Shown here one piece after another: positions 34,559-43,496 of a DNA stretch of 64,000 nt. Source of the DNA: Porphyromonas macacae DSM 20710 = JCM 13914 (GTDB lineage: Bacteria; Bacteroidota; Bacteroidia; Bacteroidales; Porphyromonadaceae); assembly GCF_000379945.1 (NCBI RefSeq), contig NZ_KB904125.1:62001-126000 (forward strand), read 5' to 3'. The notes below the pieces were generated by a model that ran no database searches, was not told where the DNA came from, and worked only from the letters and a program-made list of their open reading frames with translations. Position 1 is the stretch's first letter. The number at the start of each line of letters is the position of its first letter. A program made the translations under genes and the position numbers.

Positions 34559-34578
34559 TTCTATTTTAGAGAGGGATT
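34559..34578 (+). repeat. Second inverted repeat pair, left copy
   Basis: TTCTATTTTAGAGAGGGATT (20 bp), exact inverse of 35438-35457, also in frame in both cassettes (FYFREG). One mismatch is followed by further identity. It encodes a conserved protein motif, so the identity could reflect constraint or recent exchange. Confidence 0.75.
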
Positions 34579-35025
34579 GTGTTGGAGTGACATAAATACT
34601 ACTTTTTTGAAGTGTAGGAAAAAACAGAAAAGTATCCATGACGTGAAGAGTATGAGTATATTTTGCATTACTACATTTGTGCCAGAGGAATATATCCTTG
34701 CTCTCATAAATTCTACATTTATTAGTCACTATGTGGATAATTTTGTAAACAACACCCAAACATTTCAAATCAATGATGCTCGTCAATTACCCATTATTGT
34801 GCCAACTGATGTAGAAGTAAATTCTGCCTTGACTTTTGTTTCCGATGCTATATCCATTAAAAAGAACAAAGAAAATGAAGCAAGGCTACAAACTATACAA
34901 AAGATGGTTGATAAATTTGTTGAGAGGTTATATCATCTATGAGGATGGGGCTATAGCTATAAAAGGTTTACTTCTTCAGATAAAAAACAGACTTATCCAA
35001 TAGTGATAATTTAAACAATATCGGG

Positions 35026-35067
35026 ATGGAGATTGACAAGATTATTGAACAATTATATCTTGTATAA
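35026..35067 (+). pseudogene. Possible remnant of a third methyltransferase C-terminus
   Basis: The short plus-strand frame reads MEIDKIIEQLYLV and a stop, much like the ends of such methyltransferases (MVLNLYKI and MVDKFVERLYHL here). It is open back to 34984 and overlaps the stop of the expressed gene on the other strand. Too short for certainty. Confidence 0.3.
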
Positions 35068-38000
35068 ATTGAGAACCATGCTGTCAAGTTCCCTCTGAAG
35101 ATAAGATAACTTTTCTTCTGCTTGGTTACTATCCATAGCACAAGAAAATAGTGCCTTCTTTACTAACACAGACTCACTTGCAATTTTCTTTATCACGTCA
35201 AAAAAATAGCTATCAGGAATTATTATTGGAAGCTGTCTTGCGTCATTAATCTGGAAATGGGAAGTATTATTGATAAAGTTATCAACGTATAAGCTAATAA
35301 ACTCTGTATTTATCAAACTAACAAAATACCAATCAGGAATTTTTGTCATTGTAAAGAGGCTCATACTCAAAACATCGAACACACCATTTGACTTGATACG
35401 AGCTTTTAAATATGTAGAGTTTACATCTATCCAACAAAATCCCTCTCTAAAATAGAATTGTGGGTTTCTTACAACAGGCATACCCTCACCTTTTTTTCCT
35501 GAGTTTGTCTTCAAAAAGTGGACGTTCTCTTTAGACCAGGCTATGGCAAACGGAGTTTCAAGATACCATCTATTACCATCTTTATCTCCCTTATCGTAAG
35601 GAACATAGAATTTTTTAGAAGTATCTATACCATTTTCTTTCTCATCATCAGTTAGTTCTTCGACATTAGCAAGCTCATCATCTTCGATAATTTTATAGAT
35701 ATAACCTTGTCCAAAGATATCACGACCATATTGCTCTTTTATAGAATCAAACAAATCGGCAATTTCATGTTCTGAAAGAGTATTTAGAAAGTCTTTCTCA
35801 CTTTCAAAACCTTCTATTTGTGGCACTTTCACTTTCTTTTTCTTGATAGCTTCCGCTAACTTTTTCGGCCTCGACTCTATAATATTTTTTGCCCACTTTG
35901 TAGACCGACGCACAGCAACATATTTACCATTGTTTGCAGTAGCAAGTCCTTGACCACCTTCCGTTAGACAGCCTAATAATGCTATGTCACCTGGTTTTAA
36001 GTTTGCCCTATACGTTTCAAGTTCAGCTTTGTTCTGAGATATTTTTTTTGAGGTTTCTATCTTACTCCACCATTTATTATATAGTTCTTTGACCTTTTCG
36101 CCATAAAGTTCATAGATCCTGAGGTTTAGACTTGTAGGCTTAAAGATGATAGAGTTTTGAGTGTTTGTGTATACATTTTGTTCTATTGGGTCAAAAGAAA
36201 TCGGGTTTAAGAGATCTTTTGTTCCATCTAAAAACTTTATTTTGTGCTCCTTGGATATAGGATGTTTTATAACTTGAATAATACAAGTGTCAACCATTAC
36301 GGCCTCAAAAGGATTGGCTGTATCAAATATGTAGTTGATTTGATTTCCTAAAATCAAATCACGCATATTTTTTTTAGTCTGTGTGGTCCAAAACGTTTTG
36401 GGAATTATATATGAAAGAGAACCTCTATTCTTTAATAATGACATACCCTTGAATGTAAACAAATTGTAGGTATCATCGGAGAACCCGAATTCTGCTTCAT
36501 ATTTCTTTTTGTCTTCCACCGTTACACCCTTAGTAGAAATATATGGCGGATTACCAATTACGATGTCGAAGCCATCAGTAACACCGAACATCCATTCCGG
36601 GTCGAAAAATGGGCTTACGCTATTTTGATCATAGGGGTTCCATGCCACTAACTGTTTTGCATCTTCTGGTGCAAAGTTGTCGTCATCCGAAAGCAGTTTA
36701 GCCAGCTTCTCACGCAACGCCTGATCTTTTTCTCTCAAACGGTGCTTGGCTGAAGCAGACTTTGCAGAAAAGTGTTTATGGCGTATCTCTGCCAATTCAT
36801 TTTTTGTTGGCTCAATCTCTGGATTCTCAAACAAATCTTTCTGAGAAGGGTTCTTTTTCTTTGCTATCAGAGAATTGGCTGAAACGAACTTAGTTTCAAG
36901 ATTAGGCAACGTTGGGATACCGAAGTTTGGTTTCGATGCGTCCTTCTCGCAATCACATATCAATGAGATAAAGAAACGCAACTTTGTGATCTGTGCTGCA
37001 ATACTCTGTATGTCGCTTCCGTAAAGACAATTCTCTATAACCGAAAGTTTTAAATCATAAATGTGTTCATTTGGCGATATACGTTCAAGGATGTCGATCA
37101 TTCTGTTCAACAATCCCATAGGGAATGCGCCAGATCCGCAAGCTGGATCAAGTATTTTTACAGCTTTCAATTTGTCTGCTATCTTTTGATACTCATCCTT
37201 TTTTGTCTTGTCAAAAGAGAAGTCTTTGCTGAACAGCGATCGGACGAATGCGTCATCGCCCAGATAGGCAATAAGGCTTTCGTCAACCATATAGTTGACT
37301 ATCTCACGTGGCGTATAGAATGAGCCGCTTTGATTACGTGCCGTTTCTTTGGTTTCCGGGTTGTAAGCACCCAGCAGATTCTCGAACACCTTACCCAGCA
37401 GTTCGGGGTCGAGAGCCACCTGCTGTTCCTCCGGTGAATTTTCTTCAATGGTAAAGTTGTAGCGGCTCAGAATCGAAATCAACCCCTTCTCCGGTTCAAA
37501 GAAGAGATTGTTTGGAACAATAGCACGGTGTTTGAATGTTCCATCCGAGAAGCGACCGTCATTGCGGCTGAAGCCATCGAAATTGTAGCATTGTTCTACT
37601 CCGTCAATATATCGTGTCTTATCCAAACACTCAAACAAGCCGCCATTCAAGAATGGGATTTCGCCAAACAGCCGGATAACCTCTTGTTCGCTGATTGAGA
37701 ATAATTCAGCATAGCGATACAACGTTTTTACATCCCGTTTACTTGAAGTGGCAAACTTACGGGTATTACCATCCTCATCTTCGATGGCACGATTAAGTGT
37801 GCCAAAGAATAGGTTTTGCAGGATGGCATTATAGTAATTGCCCTCGGTCGTACTATATGGGTCGAAGTTTTTTAGAATCTTTGTCAGGTACTCAACCTCA
37901 AAGATGGTGTCCGGTACCAGATTCTTTTGTTTGATAAACCACACGAACATGATACGGGTAATCATGCGGATGACTTTTGTTTCGATGTCATCGCGATCAT

Positions 38001-38622
38001 CATCCCTTGTCGTTGTATTATTGGGGAAGGTAATATTTGACGAAGGCTCAATAGCCCATTGATACCACCCGAACAAATCTTTGTAGAATTGTTTGGTAAG
38101 AGCTTCCACAGAAAACGCGGCAGTAATGTCGCTTAACGTCTGTTTACTGTCGCGTAAAATCTTAAACTGCTCGATGGCGGTGCGACATCCACGTCCTTCA
38201 CCAAGAAGATAGGTGTAGCGCTTTGTGTCTGTTGAAGTTTTTTCGTATTCACCTTGTTTGTTGAAACCCCAAGTCTCGCTGACGTATGAGAATCGAAGCA
38301 CGCTTTCTTTCTTACGGTAACAGAACATAAATGCCCCGGCATGCCCCATGTTGCGCCAGTCGGTGGTGAGCATGTCGCGTATACCGCGGCGATTACGCTC
38401 TATATCCACATTCTCTGTTAATTCTACTTCATATACAGCGATAGACTCTCCATCGGTGAGTGAAATCTTTCCGAGGTAAAAAGCCTGCTTTGCCAATCGA
38501 CTACTGACGCGGACATCTGATGGTTGATTCCAGAAGTTAACCTTGTTGAGGAAAATATCGTGAATAAGTTGCTGCCACGCTTCACGATTATATCTTGATT
38601 CTATGACTTCTTTGTAATTCAT
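35053..38622 (-). CDS. Eco57I/PglX-like adenine DNA methyltransferase with invertible C-terminus
   Basis: 1189 aa. Motif I LDPACGSGAFP near residue 494 and the catalytic NPPY near residue 691 identify a gamma-type N6-adenine methyltransferase. The N-terminal 450 residues are those of large type IIG/BREX-like enzymes; no clear PD-(D/E)xK nuclease motif is seen. The C-terminal region from about residue 880, including GDIALLGCLTEGGQGL and FHFQINDARQLPI-like blocks, resembles the TaqI-type specificity region. From Val1034 on, the sequence lies in the invertible segment. The gene follows the helicase gene by 91 bp in one operon. Expected role: methylating self DNA and setting target specificity of a restriction or defence complex. 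Confidence 0.88.
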   Translation of the reverse strand: MNYKEVIESRYNREAWQQLIHDIFLNKVNFWNQPSDVRVSSRLAKQAFYLGKISLTDGESIAVYEVELTENVDIERNRRGIRDMLTTDWRNMGHAGAFMFCYRKKESVLRFSYVSETWGFNKQGEYEKTSTDTKRYTYLLGEGRGCRTAIEQFKILRDSKQTLSDITAAFSVEALTKQFYKDLFGWYQWAIEPSSNITFPNNTTTRDDDRDDIETKVIRMITRIMFVWFIKQKNLVPDTIFEVEYLTKILKNFDPYSTTEGNYYNAILQNLFFGTLNRAIEDEDGNTRKFATSSKRDVKTLYRYAELFSISEQEVIRLFGEIPFLNGGLFECLDKTRYIDGVEQCYNFDGFSRNDGRFSDGTFKHRAIVPNNLFFEPEKGLISILSRYNFTIEENSPEEQQVALDPELLGKVFENLLGAYNPETKETARNQSGSFYTPREIVNYMVDESLIAYLGDDAFVRSLFSKDFSFDKTKKDEYQKIADKLKAVKILDPACGSGAFPMGLLNRMIDILERISPNEHIYDLKLSVIENCLYGSDIQSIAAQITKLRFFISLICDCEKDASKPNFGIPTLPNLETKFVSANSLIAKKKNPSQKDLFENPEIEPTKNELAEIRHKHFSAKSASAKHRLREKDQALREKLAKLLSDDDNFAPEDAKQLVAWNPYDQNSVSPFFDPEWMFGVTDGFDIVIGNPPYISTKGVTVEDKKKYEAEFGFSDDTYNLFTFKGMSLLKNRGSLSYIIPKTFWTTQTKKNMRDLILGNQINYIFDTANPFEAVMVDTCIIQVIKHPISKEHKIKFLDGTKDLLNPISFDPIEQNVYTNTQNSIIFKPTSLNLRIYELYGEKVKELYNKWWSKIETSKKISQNKAELETYRANLKPGDIALLGCLTEGGQGLATANNGKYVAVRRSTKWAKNIIESRPKKLAEAIKKKKVKVPQIEGFESEKDFLNTLSEHEIADLFDSIKEQYGRDIFGQGYIYKIIEDDELANVEELTDDEKENGIDTSKKFYVPYDKGDKDGNRWYLETPFAIAWSKENVHFLKTNSGKKGEGMPVVRNPQFYFREGFCWIDVNSTYLKARIKSNGVFDVLSMSLFTMTKIPDWYFVSLINTEFISLYVDNFINNTSHFQINDARQLPIIIPDSYFFDVIKKIASESVLVKKALFSCAMDSNQAEEKLSYLQRELDSMVLNLYKI
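35438..35457 (-). repeat. Second inverted repeat pair, right copy
   Basis: Minus strand reads TTCTATTTTAGAGAGGGATT, identical to 34559-34578 on the plus strand. Confidence 0.75.
35507..35523 (-). repeat. Right inverted repeat of the invertible segment
   Basis: Minus strand reads GTCCACTTTTTGAAGAC, codons 1034-1039 of the methyltransferase. Confidence 0.9.
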
Positions 38623-38713
38623 AATGCGTTATCTTGCTTATTCAAAACTTTAATTTTATCCGACTTTTCTCACCTTGTCAAAGTTCAAACAAGTTTGACT
38701 ATGGTCATTTAGT

Positions 38714-41700
38714 TCAACGAAAACTTTCGGAAAGAATTATCTCAGCATCGGTTTCTTTCTCGTTGAGCAAAGCTTCCTCTGCCATATAATAAGGGGCATA
38801 TTTCTTTGCTATTTCAATAATCTCATGGAGAGCTTCATCATGAGTCATACGGGATTTTCCTCCGATACGGCGCAGGTCTTTTTGAATGCGTTGCAGACGT
38901 TTTGCAATATACGTGATGACACCTCGCTCCGCTAAAGACTTTAGCTGGGCTACTTTTAGATACAAGTCGCTGTCATCAATCTCTCGCATAAAACTGGTAA
39001 GCAAGTTAATAGCCGTACTTACCTGTGCGCCCATGTTGCTTTGCTCCTCTTTGGATGTCTCCTGTGACAGTATTTCTGTTTCACGAATGGTATGGAACTT
39101 CATCAAAGCCTTTTCTACATGTTGATGGTGCTGTGTTATGCGTTCCACAGGTTTCTCATCCGGGCTTGCTTTGAAATATTTAAGTGCTTCAATTACTGAT
39201 ATTTCCTCTGCATTTTCAGAAATAAGGAAAAACACTTTCCGGAAATTAGTTTTGAGGAAGACCAACGTGTCGTCAGAGAGAGTTACACCATCGACTACTC
39301 GTGGCTCACGACCTGTACGACTACGCAGTGATAACTTCGCTATGCGGTTGTACTCTCGACGGTTCGTTTGATAAAAAGAGCGAAGTTCCTCATAGTACGG
39401 TATCTCTTGATTGACGTCTTCCTTCTGCTCTTTCAATGCTTCATCGAAGAGCTTGCTCAGATTGCGGTCAAGAATCTCATGTTGTGAATATATCTGATTG
39501 TCTTCGCCAAATGTGGAGTGGAATGTCTGTATCTTACTTATGGCAATTTGGTTGAGATTGATTTCCCGGTTTCCCTCACGTGAAGGGTAGAACACATAGT
39601 TGTATATGTGCTTTGATACAGAGCCGATGCGATTCACACGTCCGATTCGCTGCATTAGGCGAGTCGAGTTCCATGGAGTATCATAGTTGACAATTACGTT
39701 GGAACGGTGTAGGTTGACCCCTTCTGCCAGCACGTCCGTTGTCAAAATGATATTGTAGTTGTTGAGCTTCGTCTTATAATTAGCATCGAAATTCTCGCGG
39801 ATAATCTTGAACTGCTGACTACGATTGCCTGATGAGATTACCAAAACATCCGGGCGGTTGATTCTGCGCTGTAAATAGTTTACGGTATCGACCGATTCGG
39901 AGAATACAACAAGCTTCTGCTCAGGATTCCGGTCGACCTTGAACAGTTCGTGCTTTAGGAGTTCCTTAAACTTGGCAAACTTTGAATCGTCATCATCCGA
40001 AATACCCTGCCAATCACTACACATCTTTTCAAGAATAGCTTGGTCGACTTCCAGCATCTCAATGAACTCAGGCTGGAAATCATCTGCTTTGAACACTGCA
40101 TTCTTGGGATTGTCCTTTGCTTTTTGATTCAAACGTTCTTCAATTTCTTCCTCGGTCATCGTCGCCATCATCGTATTGACATCAAGGTCGGGGGCAATGA
40201 ATATCTTATTGTTGGTGAACATGTCAAGCATATTCTGGTTGGCTTGACGGAAATTATTGATAGAGACCTGAAACGCAAAGAAACTGCTCTCCAAGCGTTT
40301 CACCAGTCCATTCTTGCGTATTCCTGCCAAATTGCGGCTTATGAGTTCCGCATTATCATACAAACCGTTGGAAACTTCTGGTTTCAGGTAAGCAATGGCT
40401 TGGTAGCGTGCATAGGTCAAATCCTTGTCGAGAGTATGCATAGCCTGCTCAAAGAGGTTCGCTAAATGTTCATTGAGTTCATACCTGCTTTCTACGGGAC
40501 GTTCGACTTTCGGAAATCCGTTTACATCCTTATTGTAGCGTGAAACGCTTTCTATGTCGGTTCGAGTACGACGGACCGTTAGAGGCTTGATTACACGATC
40601 ACGTACTTTTTCTGCCAGTCGTTTGAAATCGCTCATGTCTGACTCGGGATTGTTACGCAACTTCTTAAACTCTACAATCAAAGGAGAAAAGAATGCGGTT
40701 AAGTTGCTTACCCCATCGATGGTACAGTGACGTGCGTCTTGGAACAGCAGTATTTGATTATAAAGGTCTGCCGGTGTGTTGTTCATTGGCGTTGCCGAGA
40801 TGAGCATTACTTTTTTCTTGTAGCCGGGAATGTTGCCTGTTTCGATACGAGGCATCTTGCAAATTTCTTGCAGATACTCGAAGGCCGATGTAGTATGGCT
40901 GCGGAACTTATGAGCTTCGTCCACCAATATGAGGTCGTATTCATCGGCATTCCAGTAGTTGTAGTTGTCCTCGTCCAACACCTTTGACAAGCTTCCATTA
41001 CTGATGAAGTTGGCATATTTATCAATGCCGAAATCTTTGAAAGTGGTTTTCCAGTTCTGTTCAACAGCCGGTGGATATACCACAAGTATTTTAGTATTGT
41101 CACGGCCATTCTCTATCAAGAATTTCTTAGCAATCATGGTGGCAATAACCGTTTTCCCGAGACCGACCACATCTGCAAGGAAGAAACCATCATAGCGGAT
41201 AAGCTTTTGATAACCTTCAATGACCGCATCCATCTGATAGTCGTATTTGGTGTACCCCTCTGGCATATCGAATGGGGCTTCATTCTCCGTTTCCAATATG
41301 CGGTCAGAAAAATACTCCATAAGCATCTTAATATAAAGATCGTATGGAGAAACATCACCTTTCAAATATGTGCGGTCGATAGACATCTTTATATCATCGG
41401 CTGCAATCTCACAATTCTTAGCTTCTTCCCATAGGCTTTCAAACTCGTCTTTAGCGAATTGTACGTCTTCATGTTGAGTCATTTTCACATTAAACTCATA
41501 TTGACGTTCTTCGGTAATACCAAGACCATTGCCGGAAAGATTGCTTGAACCAGTGATGGCCATGCCCTGAGTGTATTGGTTAAAATCATCGGGGTATAGC
41601 ACATATATTTTGGCATGTATTTTCTTTGATGGATGAGCACGCAGCTCTAATTTACCATCGAGAAGGTCTTGAACCATCTGAAACATACCATCCTCGATTT

Positions 41701-42031
41701 CCTTCCTGTAACTGGAACTTTCAATATCCTTGCGTGTCAGATGCAGGCACTCCTGCTTAACATTGTCTTCTGCACCGAGGAACAATTTCCCTTGACGTGC
41801 AGCTTCTGCAATATACTTATCTACATCGATGCCTATAAGCACTCTGACCTTGTTGAGACTGTCAAGAAACGGACGAAGCGAAAAATATCCGGATGCCCTT
41901 AGAAAACCAACAACCGCATCAAGATTTTGGATTTGCGGATTATGCTGTAGCACACCCTCAAATTCTTTCATCAACGTGTTCCCGTTTCTATTTGTGAAGA
42001 TGTGGGAATTAGTCTGTTGAACAGTGCTCAT
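38714..42031 (-). CDS. PLD-domain SNF2-family helicase
   Basis: 1105 aa. Residues about 1-215 form a phospholipase-D-type nuclease domain with one HKD-like motif (IHAKIYVLYPDDF, then ITGSSNLSGNGLG). Residues about 270-560 are the SNF2 helicase core: LADVVGLGKTVIATMIA (Walker A near 292) and LILVDEAHKFRS (DEAH near 368). Residues about 700-830 hold the second RecA domain with LTTDVLAEGVNLH and RLMQRIGRVNRIG. The rest is charged and helical. It probably translocates on DNA and cuts it through the PLD domain, with the downstream methyltransferase giving specificity. First gene of the operon, with a promoter box 31 bp upstream. Confidence 0.88.
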   Translation of the reverse strand: MSTVQQTNSHIFTNRNGNTLMKEFEGVLQHNPQIQNLDAVVGFLRASGYFSLRPFLDSLNKVRVLIGIDVDKYIAEAARQGKLFLGAEDNVKQECLHLTRKDIESSSYRKEIEDGMFQMVQDLLDGKLELRAHPSKKIHAKIYVLYPDDFNQYTQGMAITGSSNLSGNGLGITEERQYEFNVKMTQHEDVQFAKDEFESLWEEAKNCEIAADDIKMSIDRTYLKGDVSPYDLYIKMLMEYFSDRILETENEAPFDMPEGYTKYDYQMDAVIEGYQKLIRYDGFFLADVVGLGKTVIATMIAKKFLIENGRDNTKILVVYPPAVEQNWKTTFKDFGIDKYANFISNGSLSKVLDEDNYNYWNADEYDLILVDEAHKFRSHTTSAFEYLQEICKMPRIETGNIPGYKKKVMLISATPMNNTPADLYNQILLFQDARHCTIDGVSNLTAFFSPLIVEFKKLRNNPESDMSDFKRLAEKVRDRVIKPLTVRRTRTDIESVSRYNKDVNGFPKVERPVESRYELNEHLANLFEQAMHTLDKDLTYARYQAIAYLKPEVSNGLYDNAELISRNLAGIRKNGLVKRLESSFFAFQVSINNFRQANQNMLDMFTNNKIFIAPDLDVNTMMATMTEEEIEERLNQKAKDNPKNAVFKADDFQPEFIEMLEVDQAILEKMCSDWQGISDDDDSKFAKFKELLKHELFKVDRNPEQKLVVFSESVDTVNYLQRRINRPDVLVISSGNRSQQFKIIRENFDANYKTKLNNYNIILTTDVLAEGVNLHRSNVIVNYDTPWNSTRLMQRIGRVNRIGSVSKHIYNYVFYPSREGNREINLNQIAISKIQTFHSTFGEDNQIYSQHEILDRNLSKLFDEALKEQKEDVNQEIPYYEELRSFYQTNRREYNRIAKLSLRSRTGREPRVVDGVTLSDDTLVFLKTNFRKVFFLISENAEEISVIEALKYFKASPDEKPVERITQHHQHVEKALMKFHTIRETEILSQETSKEEQSNMGAQVSTAINLLTSFMREIDDSDLYLKVAQLKSLAERGVITYIAKRLQRIQKDLRRIGGKSRMTHDEALHEIIEIAKKYAPYYMAEEALLNEKETDAEIILSESFR

Positions 42032-42061
42032 AAACTTTGTTTGTTGTTTTTATTTTGTCTA

Positions 42062-42069
42062 CAAAGGTA
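42062..42069 (-). promoter_or_regulatory. Promoter -7 box of the helicase-methyltransferase operon
   Basis: Minus strand reads TACCTTTG, an exact TAnnTTTG match, 30 bp before the helicase ATG. Confidence 0.5.
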
Positions 42070-42469
42070 TGAACTTATATTGAGAGGAACGAAGCAATAT
42101 CCCGCTTTAACACAGAGAACTTTTCCTCTGCTTATTAAGAGTCGTAATGTTCGGTCAGTAGTGAGACGAGGCTCTTTCGTTTATGATCGATTGAGTATGT
42201 TCTTTTGCTTGGAAGCAACTGTTTTTTCAATGGTGTTTTATTGCTACTGATGGTTTGTGATTTCAAATTTGGAATCGACTCCCTCTAAAGAACAAAAACG
42301 CTGTGCAAAAGTCGCCAAAAGCAGCAAAAACGGACTCAATAACTTTGTTTCGATTTTACATTTTTTCTTAATGCTGTTCAAGAATCTCTAAAATCGAAAA
42401 ATCAAACATAATAACCACAAAGCAAGAGTTTGACAAACTTCAAATACACCTATCCTCAAAAAAGAAAGA

Positions 42470-42502
42470 GGCTGTGCCAAAAATGAATTTTGACACAGCC
42501 CC
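42470..42502. repeat. Hairpin repeat GGCTGTGyCAAAA, terminator-like
   Basis: GGCTGTGCCAAAA and TTTTGACACAGCC form a hairpin with a short loop and one wobble. It lies 26 bp past the OmpH-like stop, a good place for a terminator. Its reverse complement is nearly identical over 33 bases to 44999-45034. Confidence 0.75.
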
Positions 42503-42527
42503 GAGAGAACAATTGGGAGGAAGAGGC

Positions 42528-43163
42528 TTATTTGCCTGCTTTTTCCTGAGGAGATACAGCTGCAGTGTTTTCCGCTTTGTAACGCTCGTTGAGATATTTA
42601 ATCAGTTCGTCCGTTATATCCATGGCTTCCTGACCATAAAGGATATTTTCCAGACCGATATTGCTTAATATCAGGGCGTAGTTGTGATTCTTGTTGAAGT
42701 CTGCTACTTGCTCGCGGATGGTTTTTTGTACATCTTCGAGCATGAGCTGTTGTTGCGTAGCGAATTTTTGAGACAGTTCTATCTCCATTTGCTGTCCCGA
42801 CTGCTGCATTTGCAGTAAGCGGTTTTGTTCTTTTTGCTGTGCTTCGGCACTGATAAAGGCATTTGTACGCATCCGGCGCTCAAAATCCTGTGCCGCTTTT
42901 TGCAGAGCAGTTGCTTTGGAGCTTAATTGAATACGGTGCTCTTCGGCCTGTTTTTGCAGCTTTTCCGTAACGGCTTGATAATATTCATACTGAGCCGTCA
43001 GCGAATCCATACGAACGTAAGCGACGGGTAGCGTGCCGCTCTTTTCCGTTCCCTGCATTACCGGAGCTTTCGTATTGCAACTCTTTCCACTGAAAAAGAT
43101 AATGAAAAGCACAATGACGGCTATCGCCAAAACAGCTTCGATGATGGTGTGAATTTTGTTCAT
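42528..43163 (-). CDS. OmpH/Skp-family chaperone-like protein, membrane anchored
   Basis: 211 aa. A single hydrophobic segment (residues about 9-25, EAVLAIAVIVLFIIFF) is followed by AYVRMDSLTAQYEYYQ, the OmpH start pattern, and a long coiled coil (about residues 60-150) rich in Gln, Lys and Glu. The end, NYALILSNIGLENILYG and MDITDELIKYLNERY, matches the family C-terminus. Skp holds unfolded outer-membrane proteins in the periplasm. This one seems to keep an N-terminal membrane anchor rather than a cleavable signal. Single gene. Confidence 0.85.
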   Translation of the reverse strand: MNKIHTIIEAVLAIAVIVLFIIFFSGKSCNTKAPVMQGTEKSGTLPVAYVRMDSLTAQYEYYQAVTEKLQKQAEEHRIQLSSKATALQKAAQDFERRMRTNAFISAEAQQKEQNRLLQMQQSGQQMEIELSQKFATQQQLMLEDVQKTIREQVADFNKNHNYALILSNIGLENILYGQEAMDITDELIKYLNERYKAENTAAVSPQEKAGK

Positions 43164-43496
43164 CTGACAATCAATTATTTTAGTTTATTTAATATTCTCA
43201 ACTTCTTTTGCCCGTTCAAACAAATTTTTGTGCCTGTCCTGTTCTCTCTGCTGTGTATTTTGGCAGAAGATTCCACGGTTTTGCAAGTGTTTATTGCCGC
43301 CTATGTGGGTGTTGGGAAAATACCCGTTCCGTCTGAAAATAATTTTTACAGACAAAAGAAATATACTTGTTCCGATGATTATTAGCGATAATATTAGCAG
43401 CTTTAACATTGTATTTCTTATATTTGCTTACATGCAATAGACAAAGTTAAAATATTTCGGTCTATAATAAACACAATAATAAATCTAAACAGCGAA
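43164..43496. other. Divergent intergenic region between the OmpH-like gene and pepD
   Basis: 333 bp, AT-rich. TATATTTG at 43419-43426 is an exact TAnnTTTG box on the plus strand, 70 bp before pepD. Overlapping short frames on both strands show no recognisable product. Confidence 0.5.

Larger units (their letters stand above)
34511..34942 (+). pseudogene. Silent alternative C-terminus of the methyltransferase
   Basis: Encodes 143 residues from VHFLKTDPKARYQ to the TGA at 34942. It aligns with residues 1034-1189 of the expressed methyltransferase: FYFREGLCWSDIN against FYFREGFCWIDVN, FISHYVDNFVNNTQTFQINDARQLPIIVP against FISLYVDNFINNTSHFQINDARQLPIIIP (landmarks near the middle). It has no start codon, promoter or catalytic domain of its own, and the frame upstream overlaps the recombinase end. 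It is best seen as a stored cassette, not a decayed gene: it is free of stops and frameshifts. Confidence 0.88.
34511..35523. mobile_element. Invertible segment carrying alternative methyltransferase C-termini
   Basis: 1,013 bp bounded by a perfect 17-bp inverted repeat. Inside lie a silent C-terminal cassette on the plus strand and the expressed C-terminus on the minus strand. Both repeat copies encode VHFLKT in frame, so inversion fuses the fixed part of the methyltransferase (residues 1-1033) to either of two ends, of 156 or 143 residues. The neighbouring serine recombinase lies just outside. Inversion itself is inferred; only one orientation is seen here. Confidence 0.82.
42032..42527. 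other. Intergenic region between the defence operon and the OmpH-like gene
   Basis: About 500 bp, AT-rich, without a recognisable gene. It holds the helicase promoter at one end and a hairpin repeat (42470-42502) at the other. A short plus-strand frame at 42002-42250 overlaps the helicase start and looks like a shadow. Confidence 0.6.

Noticed and set aside
33856-35067. Recombinase region as part of a transposon or integrated phage
   Set aside because: No terminal repeats of a larger element, no att-like duplications, no phage or transfer genes; the only repeats bound the methyltransferase cassettes.
42002-42250. 82-codon plus-strand frame upstream of the helicase
   Set aside because: Antisense to the helicase start and promoter; composition unlike a protein.
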